Assembly: GCA_958009055.1 (NCBI GenBank)
Contig: OY253654.1
Location: 310,001-374,000 of the forward strand
DNA: 64,000 nucleotides
Source: Choricystis sp. odSpoLacu1
Taxonomy: Eukaryota; Chlorophyta; Trebouxiophyceae
Reading direction: 5' to 3'
Shown one piece after another: positions 31,756 to 41,716 of the stretch. The notes below the pieces were generated by a model, which worked only from the letters and a program-made list of their open reading frames with translations, did no database searches and was not told where the DNA came from. The translations under genes and the position numbers were made by a program. The first letter of the stretch is position 1. Every line of letters begins with the position of its first letter.

Positions 31756-33146
31756 TCAACCGTCCGCCAGCACAACGCCCGCCTCCGCCGACTTCCTGTT
31801 CAGCATGGTCGTCACCTTGTCCACGGTCAGCAGCATGACGCCGTTGGCGGGGACGGCGCGCAGCAGGCAGGGGGTGAACCCCCGGTAGAAGCGCTTGACA
31901 CCGCCCTCCGCCCAGAGCGCGCGCGCGGCGGCCAGGGGGCCCGCGTACGCGCGCTGGGCCGGGAAGATCGAGTCCGACTGCACCGCCGACTTGACGACGT
32001 CCACAGGGAAGATGGCCAGCCAGTAGAGGAGGCCACCGATGCCGGCGGCGGAAATGATGGCGGGAGCAGGCAGGTCGGCCGGCGCACATTCCAGCTGCCT
32101 GGCAAACCGGTTCTTCAACACTTCAAACGAGCCCAGGTAGACCGCGTTGGCGGGCGTGTTGCGGACGAGGGTGACGCCGAGGCCCTGTGGAAGGGAAGGA
32201 GGGTTGGGTGTTGGTGTGCGAAAAAACAACAACAAAAAAACATCAACCCACCCTCCCTCTCTCTCTCCCTCCACTCTCACCTGGAACGGCCCCCGCATCC
32301 CGCTCTGCGCCAGCGTTGCCTTCACGCACGCCCCCACCGTGGTGTAGGGGGCGACATACGCGGGGTCTGCCCGCGCGCGCACCGTCTGCACCTGGATCTG
32401 GGACTTGTAAAAATCGATGGGCCCCTCCGCAAACGCGGCCACCGCCCCCGTGATGGCGCCCACCTGGAAGTATTGAGCATCGGTCAGGGGGCGGGCGCCG
32501 TTGCCGGACAGGGCGCGCTTGGCTTCGCCAAACGCGCCAAAGAGGGTGGCGCGGAACACCATTTGACCCGCGAGAGGGGAGGCGACGCCCTTGTAGAGGC
32601 CGCCCACGCCCTCCCATGCCAGGGTCTTGCGCACGCAGTCGAGGACGCCGGCTGGTGGGGAGAAGGGGAAGGTGCGTGAGTGTGATCGCTTCTCGCATCA
32701 AAAACCAGATCACGAAACGCCCATCAAGACCCCCCCACCACCACCCCCCACACGCACAATACACGGGGTTGACACTCGGCTGCGTCTGCAGGCGCACTTT
32801 GACGGTGTCAAACGGGTGGCCGACCAGGGTGACCGCGATGCCGCCTGGGTGTGGGTGATAGAGGAGGGTTGAAGCGTGTGAGTGTTTGTCGGGTGAAGAG
32901 CGTGAGTGGTTTACTCGATTGCGGGCCGCGGTGGCGGGCGCGGCCGCCACCCTTCTGCCCCACGATGAGTGTTGAGCTTGATCATTCGCAATGCGGGCAC
33001 CACAGGGAGCGCGGGTCCAGCGTGAGGCGCCAACCGCCAGACCGACTCGACACAAACAACAAAATCCACGCACCGCACGTCCCGGCAAAGATGTCGTTGG
33101 CCACTTTGGCGGCACCGCCGTGGGGTGGGGGGCCGGGCTTGGACAT
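31756..33146 (-). CDS. Mitochondrial carrier protein (SLC25 family), basic amino acid/carnitine-type branch
   Basis: The protein should move a small solute across the mitochondrial inner membrane. Exons are 33146-33074, 32844-32758, 32651-32281 and 32184-31756, giving 319 residues in three repeats of about 100. Carrier signatures are HPFDTVKVRLQ with EGVGGLYKG (repeat 1), EGPIDFYKSQIQVQ (repeat 2) and FPVDVVKSAVQSD with RFYRGFTPCLLRAVPANGVML (repeat 3). The start FAGTCGGIAVTLVGHPFDTVK resembles the acylcarnitine/ornithine branch, which includes plant BOU, a carrier needed for photorespiration. Position beside glyoxylate and glycine enzymes suggests transport of a C2-cycle amino acid, but substrate cannot be read from sequence. 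It is divergent from the RraA gene. Confidence 0.88.
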
Positions 33147-33299
33147 TGGTGTCAATGCGCTGCGTGTGTGGAGGGGCGGGACGGCTGGAGGCGGGGGCGT
33201 CTCTGCTCACCGATTCGGAGAAAGCAGAGCGAGACTGAGCGTTGCGAAAAACAACCCTCCACACACACTCCCCATCCCCCATTCCACACTGCTGCGCAT
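33147..33299. promoter_or_regulatory. Short divergent promoter, carrier / RraA-like
   Basis: Only 153 bases separate the two divergent start codons, so the promoters must overlap or be shared. No known motif is recognised. Confidence 0.35.
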
Positions 33300-34039
33300 A
33301 TGCTCTCCCTGCGCCGCCTGTTCACGGCGACCACCCTCACGCCCTTGTCTTCCGCCCTGCGCATGATGGCGACTGCCCCCACCACCAACCAGTTCCCCCC
33401 CCCCGACGCGGCCCGCGGCGCGACTGCCGACCTGTGCGACGTGCACTACCCCGACCCCGTGGACGTGGTCGTGGGCGCGCCCAAAGTGCAGATCGCGGCC
33501 CCCGTGTTTCGGTGAGGAAAAGAAGGGAGGAAGGCTGGGGGGGGCTTTTGTGTGTGTGCCGTCGTCGCCGTGGCAACCCACACACTTACACCCCTCCCTC
33601 TCCTCCCACCCACACCCCTACACTTAGCGACTTCGGCGGCCGCCTCGCCTTCTCCGGCCGCGCCGCCACCGTCAAGTGCTTCGAGAACAACCCCCTCGTC
33701 CGCGCCACCCTGGAAGAACCCGGCGCCGGCCGCGTCCTCGTCGTCGATGGCGGCGCCTCCCTGCGCTGCGCCCTGCTGGGCGACAACATCGCCGCCATGG
33801 CCGTGGCCAACGGGTGGTCCGGCATCCTCATCAACGGCTGCATCCGCGACTCGCTCGACATCTCAAAAATGGATCTGGGCGTGAAAGCTCTCGCCACCTT
33901 CCCCCTCAAATCCTCCAAGCGGGACCCGGGGTTGCGCGACGTGCCTGTGTCGTTTGCGGGGGTGACGGTGACGCCGGGCGACTGGGTGTACGCGGATGGG
34001 GATGGCGTGCTGGTGTCCAAAGACGAGTTGACGCCGTGA
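33300..34039 (+). CDS. RraA-family aldolase/decarboxylase with mitochondrial-type presequence
   Basis: Members of this family are 4-hydroxy-4-methyl-2-oxoglutarate aldolases and oxaloacetate decarboxylases; bacterial RraA itself inhibits RNase E. Exons are 33300-33511 and 33628-34039, giving 207 residues. The start MLSLRRLFTATTLTPLSSAL looks like a mitochondrial presequence. The family core is clear: VLVVDGGASLRCALLGDN, the AVANGWSGILINGCIRD segment with the substrate-binding Arg-Asp, and the metal-site region PGDWVYADGDGVLVS. Catalytic residues of the aldolase branch are present, so an enzyme is more likely than a pure RNase regulator. Its place at the end of the photorespiratory block is notable, but its substrate is unknown. 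Confidence 0.85.
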
Positions 34040-34191
34040 GAAAAGGAGATCGCCCCCTTTTTCGTTGCCGGTTTCGTTAGGTCTTGCTGCTGCTGCTGTG
34101 TTATGCGCGCGACACACACACACGTTTGTGGTGAAAGAAAAAGTCGCCCAAACCCCTTTTGGTTCACATTATTTTCACTCTCCTCCTCCTC

Positions 34192-35257
34192 TCACCCCTC
34201 CCGCTGCAGCGCCGCCGCCCGCCGCGCGTGGGCCGCCGCCACGCGAGCCGCCACAGCAGCCCCACCATCATCGTCGGGCAGGGGGGCGGTCGCCAGCAGG
34301 CCCAGCAGGGGGCCCAGGGCGGCCACTGAGGGCGAAAGGGAGGGCAACCGCGCCACCGGCGCGCGGCGCGCAGGCGCCCGCTTGGCGCGCGGCTTGGTGG
34401 CGCGGCGCGGGGGGGGGCGGCGGCTTGGGGTGGGCTGGCGTCGGCGCCAGGCGGGCGGGGCGGCGTCGCGTGCGTTTGGGGGCGGGGGGGGAGGGTGCGG
34501 CAGCGACCTCAGGCGGAGGCGCGGCCGGCACAGCCCCCCCCGCCACCACCGCCGCCTTCAGCGCCGCCACCTCGGCCATCAGGGCCTCATGCCTCACCAC
34601 AGCTGCCACCGCGTCCGCCTCCAGCCGTGACTCCACCGCCGCCCGCCACGTCGCCGCGGCCGCGACGCCGTCGCGCGCGGTGGCCGCCGCGTCGGCCGCT
34701 GCCCGCGCGGCGGCGGCAGCCGCCCGCACGTCCCGCTTGACGTCGTCCAGGGCCGCCGTCACGCGTTCAGTCGTGCGGTCCACGACGCAGGACCGGCTGA
34801 TCTCGTTCAGCAGGGCAGTCGCTGCCGCGCTGGCGCCGCCGCTGCCACCCGCGCTCACGCCGCCGCCGCCATCGCCGCCTGCGGGCCGCGCCGCCGCCGC
34901 GGCAGCACGCATGGTGGCCATCATCCCTCCTGCGCCCCCGCCGCCGCCTGCCGAGGGAGCGCCGGGGCGGGAGGGAGCGGCGCTGTGGTAGGGTCCTCCG
35001 CTCGGCGCCAGCGTCTGGGAAAATGCGTGCAGCGGCACCTGGGAAGCGGGGCCGTAGACGCCACCAGTGTGAGTGGCACCACCACCACCGCCCCACAGGT
35101 GGAGGGGGGCCTGGGAGGGGGCGGAGCCGTCGCCGTCGGGCGCGTGCTGGGAGAGCGCGGCGCGGCGCGGGGGGGGTGGGGGGGGAGGAGGGGGGCCGCC
35201 CACCGAGGCGGCGGCGCCCAGAATGACGGAGGAGAGGCGGCCGTGCAGGGGTTCCAT
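34192..35257 (-). CDS. Hypothetical coiled-coil protein
   Basis: The start is ATG at 35257 (MEPLHGRLSSVILGAAAS). A Gly/Pro/Ala-rich first half is followed by a long helical region: LLNEISRSCVVDRTTERVTA, LDDVKRDVRAAAAAARAAAD, then RLEADAVAAVVRHEALMAEV ending in LKAAVVAG, which should form a coiled coil. A basic Lys/Arg-rich stretch follows. A G9 run at 34409-34417 breaks the frame here. With one base fewer, the tail becomes ATKPRAKRAPARRAPVARLP and a helical end closing at 34192; as written the frame would stop at 34268. I do not recognise the family. The gene is divergent from its neighbour with 111 bases between starts. Confidence 0.52.
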
Positions 35258-35368
35258 AGGAGCGGGAAGGGGGGGAGAGAGGGTGGCGGTGCCGTTGTTT
35301 TTTGGGAGGGACGAAAGCTCACTCCCGTGTTTCCCTTTGTGTGCCACCACCCCCACACGCACACCGCC

Positions 35369-35901
35369 ATGGACACCCCCACCCCCACCCCGCACACCCT
35401 TGCCAACTTCCTCTTCCCCGACGACCTGTGCGCCCTGGCCCTGGCACGCTGCCGGGCCGTGGGTGCCGCGCCGCCCGCGCCGCGCCGCGCGCCGCGTGCC
35501 GTGGCGGCAGTGGTGGCGTCCCCCGCCGCGTTTGACGAGGCGAGGGGGAGAGGGGGGGGGTGAGGGGGGGTCATAGCACACGGCTGGGGTGTGTCCGAGG
35601 CTGGTTGTCCATGCTGGGCGGCGGCCGACTCCCCCCCCTCCCACACACTCAGGCACTCGCCGCTGCCGCGCGCGCCGCCGCCGCGCTCGCGTCGGCCGCA
35701 CCGCCGTCCCCGCCTCGCCCGTCCCCTGCTGCATCGCCCGCGCCGCGTGCTCGGTCTCGGTCGCGGTCCCCCGTGCCGCCGACGCCGGCGTCGCCAAAGA
35801 AACAGTGGGCACCGGTTGCTGCCTCGGCCGCTGACTTTGCGGCGGCCGAGGCCGCGCTGGCGGCCGCCGTTGCGGCGGCGGAGGCTGCCAGTGAGATGTG
35901 A
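35369..35901 (+). CDS. Small hypothetical protein with RS segment
   Basis: Exon 1 starts at ATG 35369 (MDTPTPTPHTLANFLFPDDL, then LCALALARCRAVG). Exon 2 begins after CACTCAG at 35653 and reads ALAAAARAAAALASAAPPSP, then RARSRSRSPVPPTPASPKKQ and an Ala-rich helix ending AEAASEM at 35901. The likely donor is GTGAGG directly after a G9 run (35552-35560); as written the two exons are out of phase, so the run length or the donor is uncertain. The Arg-Ser repeats hint at a nuclear or RNA-linked role, but there is no recognised domain. Confidence 0.42.
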
Positions 35902-35956
35902 GTGGTGTGTTACGACGATGGGTGTTAAAGGAAATAAACAATTAAAAAACTCCTCT

Positions 35957-37130
35957 TCACCCTTTGCGCCGGTGGCGCACGACCACCACGCCCGCCACCA
36001 CCGCCCCCGCACACAACCCCACGATCAACCACCCGCTGCGCGCTCTCTGCTGTGGCATGCGCACTAGTTCGTCCACGTCCACGTCAGCGTGCCAGTTTTT
36101 CTTCATGCCGCCAACGTGCCCGGCGCCCACGACCGCTACCGTGCGCACGACACCCCTGTCCCTCAGGGCGCGGCACACGTGCACCATGTAGGCGTCCCGT
36201 TCGTAGAGGAGGGGGGGGAGGATGGTGGGGAAGGCAGTCTGTGTGTGTGAGAGGAGGGTGAGTTTTTCTCACGCGAGCGTGTGTCAGTCGGCACCCTTTC
36301 CTCCCTCCCTCTCTCTCCCACGCACAACTCACCCCCATCTCCAGAATGGCCGCCGTCACCGCGTCGCCGTCCTCCATGTCGGCCAGCAGCCGCTTCAGCT
36401 CGTCCGCATCCACGGAGAACCCTGTGCACAGGAGCTCAAACAGGAAGCGGCAGCGGTGCCAGGGCGACAAGGCGGCCCAGGTGCGCGCCAGCGTGATGGA
36501 GACGGGGCGGTCGCCCAGCACGACTTTGGCGCCGACCGCGGCGGCGGCGGAGACGGCCACCCTGAACTCTTCCCCGGGGGCGGTCTCCAGGGCGTCGCCC
36601 GCTTGGCCCAACATCCAGGAGTATAGGGCCATCAAGAGGGTGACACGCCCAGCGCGCCAGTCGCCGAGGGCGGACGAGAGAGACCGCGCCTCCGCTTTGC
36701 CTGCGTCGGCACGCAGCATGGCGGACCGTTCGGAGCACAGCTCCACCAGAACGACCTGGGGGCGGAGGGCGGTGATGGCGGCAGCGACGTCGTCGCACGA
36801 CGCGCGCGACACGTGCGCGGTGCCGACGACAAAAAAGTCTGACGTGGCGACGCCCGCCCCCGGGGCGGCGGGCAGGGTGAGGCGGGTGACGGCTTTCAGT
36901 CTGGCTTCGACGTTGGACGGGACAGGGGGTGGAGCCGGCAGGTCGTCGCCGCCCGCGTCGGAGAACGAGGTCGGCGCGTCGTCGGCGAGGGACGGGGCCG
37001 CGTCCAGCAGGGGGGCGCCGCTCTCAACGTCACCGTCGCCTGCCTCAGACGCAGAGTCCCACTCTGTGCCTAGGTCGCTGTCTGACGCGACGGCGTGCGA
37101 GCCCGCGGTGGAGGGGCGGGCGTCCGGCAT
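35957..37130 (-). CDS. TraB-domain protein with C-terminal membrane anchor
   Basis: Exon 1 (37130-36333) and exon 2 (36238-35957) join at EMG|TAFPTILPPLLYERDAYM, giving 359 residues. TraB-family marks are FFVVGTAHVSRASCDDV, VVLVELCSERSAML, a GDRPVSITLARTW segment, and AVVGAGHVGGMKKNW near the end. A Pro- and acid-rich N-terminus precedes the domain. The C-terminus has one span, GWLIVGLCAGAVVAGVVVV, followed by a basic tail. In plants, TraB-domain proteins are reported on the mitochondrial outer membrane, where they support ER contact and mitophagy; tail anchoring here fits that. The fold is related to TIKI/PrgY proteases, but activity is unproven. Confidence 0.85.
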
Positions 37131-37679
37131 CGCGGGGGGGGGGTGGGGGGAAGCAGGAGGAAGGCGAAGGGGGGGGGGGGGGGGGGGAGGGGGCGTGCAC
37201 ACAAGCAGACCAACAGCAACGAAAAGGGGCGCGGTCGCCGGCCGGCTCGCCCGGCGACGGAGGTTGGAGGCTGCGGGGGAAGCACGCGTTCGCAAATGGG
37301 TAAGAGTGGCGCCCGCAGACAGCAGGCGGCAAAAAACGCAGAGCGTGCCGGCCCACACTTTCGCCACTCTCCCCCCGCCATACCGGCCGCGCTCGCTGTC
37401 CCGTGCCCTTTTGAAGTCTCACTGTACAGAGCGAAAACAGTGCTATGGTGTGGGTGATGTATGGTTTTGGATCGCTATGTTTTTTTTCATTTACGATAAT
37501 AATCGGGCAATTATCGTCTACGCGCAACAAGCACTTCAGTGTTTCTTGTGCTTTGGGTCACGTTGACAAGTCGCCCGTGCTAAAGAAAAAAATGATCGAC
37601 GCGCGTTCCTAAAAAACGCGTCGTATTTTTTTTTCTGTGTTGTATCTCCTCAAAAGTGCCCACTCTTCCATTTTTTCAA
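37131..37679. other. Intergenic region: poly-G tract and AT-rich patch
   Basis: These 549 bases lie upstream of the TraB gene and downstream of the Cys-rich gene. A G19 run occupies 37169-37187. From about 37440 to 37680 the DNA is clearly more AT-rich than its surroundings and holds a perfect 8-base inverted repeat (ACGATAAT, loop of 9, ATTATCGT) at 37493-37517, plus an imperfect hairpin around 37594-37620 followed by T9. No gene is seen. Confidence 0.45.
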
Positions 37680-38947
37680 TCACGCACAGTAGCCGTACTT
37701 GTCAGCCCACCCCAGCCCCGACGCGTAGCCGTGCTGGTGCATGGCGGGGTACACGACTTGCCCCTGCACAAGGGTCGCGTCCGACGCCGCCTCCAGCCAC
37801 ATGCACCCACTGTCAAAGACGGACGGCAACGGCGCATACAACGCGGGGTAAATGTCGGGCTTGGCCGTCACGCCCTGCACAACAAACGGGGTGGTCTCCG
37901 CCTTGGCCGCCGCCTTGAGGGCCAGGTCGGCGCACCCAAACTGGGGCAGCGTCCACGACGACTGGTCGGACGGCACGTAGTACGGTTTCCCAGGGTATCG
38001 CAAGTAGTTGGGCGCCGCCAGGGCCTTGCAGTTGTCCGAGGTCGGGAGCAGCGTGCCCCGTAGGTTGGGCCCCATGAACGTGGTAGACAGTTTGAGACAT
38101 TTCGAAGGCGCCTTCGCACACAGCTGCGCAAAGTCGGCGCAGCAGCCGCCGTCGATGCGGAAACGCCCCGGAACACGCTGTAAAAGGTGCCGTTCGTGAA
38201 GCAAGGGATCCATGTCGCTCACGCGCACGTTGGCCAGCAGGTCGGCATTGTCGGTCCACGCGCTCGTGCCCAAGGCCACACTGTTCTCGATCGTGGTCGC
38301 CAGCGGGTTGACTTGGCAAGCCCAGATGGAGACGCGCTTGCTGGCCAGGGCTGCCGCGTTGACTGACAGGAGGCCCTCCAGGATCGGGATGCCGATCTGA
38401 TTGAGCGTGCGCTTGAGCTTGGCGGTCACGGGGTCGGCCGCGTACGTCAAGTGGCAACTCTTGATTTCCTCGGACGGCGTCGAGGAAAAAGGCATGCTGC
38501 TGAGCGCCCGACCAGCCGATGCCTGGGTGTGGGAGTGGGGGTTGGTTGTGGAGGGCGCGTTTCAATCGTCGTCGTCTCACTCTCTCCCTTTTTGTTTCAC
38601 TCACTCGTCAGCGTCGCCGTCAGGGCGCCACCCGGCAGCCCCCCAAATTGAGCTTTGGCGAGGAAAAGGGGGATTGTCAGCGGTTGACAGTTACGCGCGC
38701 TCTTCCTCACACCTCCATTCATGAAAGCCATCTCTCACCACCCCCAAAATCAACACACTCACGCAGCCGAGACCGCGGCCTTGGTGCCGTTGCCCGTGAC
38801 GTTGGTCAGAATCGCAGAAAACTTGGTGTAGACGGTGTCGCCGACCGAGCGCAGCGACGGGAACGGGTCCAGGGCGTTGGCTTCCAGGGCTGCGTCCGAC
38901 GCGGAGGCGGCGACGGTTAGGGCGGCCAGGGCTGAACGGCATTTCAA
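37680..38947 (-). CDS. Cys-containing probable secreted protein, exon structure unresolved
   Basis: The last exon (about 38522-37680) encodes a protein of ordinary composition with many Cys, Tyr and Asn residues: IKSCHLTYAADPVTAKLKRT, RVSIWACQVNPLATTIENSV, GRFRIDGGCCADFAQLC, DKYGYCA at the end. Its codon use is less GC-extreme than that of its neighbours. An upstream exon (to 38763) reads ALEANALDPFPSLRSVGDTV and AILTNVTGNGTKAAVSAA. A middle exon (38652-38605) fits the splice signals, but phases do not match as written unless a G6 run and a T5 run are each one base shorter. The start is not found; an Ala-rich segment before the first exon may be part of a signal peptide. I do not recognise the family. 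Confidence 0.45.
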
Positions 38948-39489
38948 TGAGCGGCCAAAGTTGGCGCGGGAAACGGCTGCCTGAAGGCGGCCATGCGAGA
39001 GGCAGCGCGCGCGCGTGGTTGCGCATGCCTGCGCGTGCGCGCGCGTAGGCAGTGGCCAAAAATGCCACGCCGCCGGCCGCGCAAAAAGATGCCGAAATCA
39101 CCTTGGCAGACAATGCACGCGCAGACGCGTGGGCAAAGGGAGGGAGACAGGGGGGGGGGGAGACGCCGCGGGCGTGCAGAAAAGAGGGGTTGTGTGTGTC
39201 GAGCTTGAGAGAACGCTCGAGTTTTGTTTTCGCGAGCGCGCCGACGCCGCTCTCGACACTCTGCGTCGTGTGCGGGGAGAGCGAAAACCCACGCGTTCCC
39301 CCCCTCCCCTCCCTCCTGTCCCCCCATCGCGGGCCTCGCAGCCTGCGCCAAGGTGCGCGCGCGCGCATGTGGGCGGTGGGGCGTGCAGCCTGGGCCTGAG
39401 GGAGGGGGGAACGAGGCGGCGGCACCGCCCTTGAAACGCGCGACGGCCCTGGCGCCTCCGCCCACCCCACCCGCCTCCCACCCCATAGC
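38948..39489. other. Divergent region before HDAC gene
   Basis: These 542 bases lie between the unresolved 5' end of the Cys-rich gene and the start of the histone deacetylase. The missing first exon of the Cys-rich gene may lie here; the minus strand has a hydrophobic segment around 39020-39090 (ISASFCAAGGVAFLATAYA) that could be its signal peptide. The rest is GC-rich promoter sequence. Confidence 0.35.
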
Positions 39490-39752
39490 ATGAACTCGCC
39501 CACACCCTCCCCCGGCGCCTCGGAAGGCGGCCTGTCCTCCCCCTCCAACGGCGGCAGTGCCACCCCGTCCCAGGACGGCACGCGGTCGCTGTCTGACGAC
39601 GACTCCCGCGGCGGCGACGCGCCCGGTGGCGAGTGGTTGACCGCCGCCGCCCACGACGCCCGCGTGGACGTGCCGCTGGGCGAATGGGATGGGGGCGATG
39701 GGAATGACGACGAGTCGATGGCGACGTCCGACGAGGCGTCGACGTCCGGCAG

Positions 39753-39784
<32 letters not shown>

Positions 39785-41580
39785 GCGGCGCTGCCAACTA
39801 CCTGTTTGGCCCCGTCGCCTTCTGCGCCAACTGCACCGCCCCCCAGTGGATGGTGGGCGCTGCCTGTGACGACTGCGGCCACACGGCGGCGTCCGCGGCA
39901 GCGTTGCTGGAGGGTGGGGTGCCTGCAGCCCCTGCCGCGCCGCCCCCCACCCCACCAGCCTCCATGCTGTTGGCGTACGATGACCGCATGCTGGCCCACG
40001 CAGACACCTCGTCTCGACGTGGCCCCCACCCGGAACGCCCCGACCGCGTGGCCGCGGCGCGGGCGCGCCTGGTGCGCTCGGGCGTCGCGTCCCGCTGCGG
40101 CCGCGTGCCCTCCCGCGCCGCGACTGATGCCGAACTGGAGAGGGTGCACAGTGCCACCCTGGTCGCGGCCGTCACGGGCGTCTCCCACCACCAAGCTGTG
40201 CGGGAGAGGGCGGCCGCCGCAGCCGCAGCGGGCGGCCTGCCGCCCCCCCTCCCCGGCACGCCCCCCTCCCTGCTGCTGCCTCCCGGCCCCCTGCCCGGCA
40301 TCTCGCCCGACACCTTCATCAACGGTGCGACCGACGAAGCCGCCCGCCTTGCGGCGGGGGCTGCGGTGGATGCTGCGTTGGCAGTCGCGCGCGGCGACGC
40401 GGCCTCCGCCCTTGCCCTCGTCCGCCCCCCCGGCCACCACGCCGAGTCCAACACCGCCATGGGGTTCTGCCTGTTCAACAATGCGGCCGTCGCGGCGGCC
40501 GCTGTGAAAGCAGCGTGGGCGGCGGCGGATGAAGGAGGGGAGGGTGGGGTGTCGCCCCCCCCCTCCCCTGACCCCTGCTACGCCAGAGACGGCTCCCTCT
40601 CCCCCCTGACGCCGCCCTCGCCCGCCCGCCGGCCGCGGCGCAGGCGCAAGATTCTGATCGTGGACTGGGACGTGCACCACGGGTAAAAAGAGAGGGAGGG
40701 AGGGAGGTTTTTGGTGTGTGGAGAGGACGGGCGGTTTTGTTTCCCTCACCCTCCTCCCCTCCCCCCACACAGCAACGGCACCCAACACATCTTCGAGTCC
40801 GACCCCGACGTCTGCTTCTTCAGCGTGCACAGGCATGACCAGGGCAGCTTCTACCCAGGCACGGGGGCCGCGACCGAGGGAGGCACTGGAGACGGGCTGG
40901 GCGCGACGCTCAACGTGCCGTGGGTGACGGGGGGCGCGACGGATGGCGACTATTTGGCCGCCTTCTCCCGGGTGCTGCTGCCTGCCGCCCATGAGTATGG
41001 TCCCGACATGATCATCGTGAGCGCTGGCTTCGATGCCGCGGCAGGCGATCCTGTGGGCGGGTGTGCCGTGTCGGCCAGCTGTTTCGCTCACGCCGCGCGC
41101 ACTCTGGCCGGCGTCGCCCCCTGCACCTTCCTCCTCGAAGGCGGCTACAACCTGGACGCCACCGCCTCCTGTGTCGAAGCCATCGTCCGCGCCGCCCTGG
41201 GGGAGCGGCCGCCCCCCCTGGCGGGTGGCGACCGGTCCGGGCTCGCCCCCCGCGGCATCGCGCTGGCCGCCATCCACTCCGTCGCCGTCGCCCAGGCCGC
41301 GCACTGGGGCTGCTTGCGCGGGCTGGCGGGCGTGGCCGCGTACGCGCCGCCCCGGCCGCCACCACGGTTGGCGGGGGAGGCGGAGGCAGAGGTGGAGGCG
41401 GGGGCGACCGCGGCACCACCCGACGAAACCGACGCGCCGACCTCCCCGCGCCGCGACGCGACCTCCCCCCGGTCCTCGCACGAGGGGCGGCCAGTGGGGC
41501 CCCTGTCCCCCCGCCTGCCGCGCCCGGGCGGCCACCGCCCGCCCGCCACCGCGCACGAAGAGGTGGACGCTGGTGTGTGA
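39490..41580 (+). CDS. Class II histone deacetylase with N-terminal zinc-finger-like motif
   Basis: The enzyme removes acetyl groups from lysines, mainly of histones. Exon 1 (39490-40682) and exon 2 (40773-41580) join at the codon for Gly in WDVHHGNGTQ, giving 666 residues. After an acidic N-terminus there is a CxxC...CxxC motif (FCANCTAPQWMVGAACDDCG) like the RanBP2-type finger of plant HDA15. Deacetylase marks: HPERPDRV, VRPPGHHAESNTAMGFCLFN, ILIVDWDVHHGNGTQ, DMIIVSAGFDAAAGDP and FLLEGGYNL. Metal and charge-relay residues (His-His, Asp-Trp-Asp-x-His, Asp in SAGFDAA) are present, so it should be active. Length and finger suggest an HDA15/HDA5/HDA18-type enzyme. A long open frame on the opposite strand is a GC artefact. 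Confidence 0.92.
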
Positions 41581-41716
41581 CGTTTTCTGAGTGTTTTGTC
41601 TTCTTTTTGTTTTGCTCTTACACACTCGTTCTTTCATCCCGGGGAGAGGGGCGTGCGCCTCACGCTCCAACGATCACCCTCCTCTCTCTCTGTCACACCC
41701 ACCCACCCACACCGTG

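Noticed and set aside
38944..41670. Minus-strand open frame of over 900 codons opposite the HDAC gene
   Set aside because: It is complementary to a clearly conserved deacetylase with intact motifs. Its own translation is His/Arg/Gly-rich without any domain, which is what high GC produces on the opposite strand.
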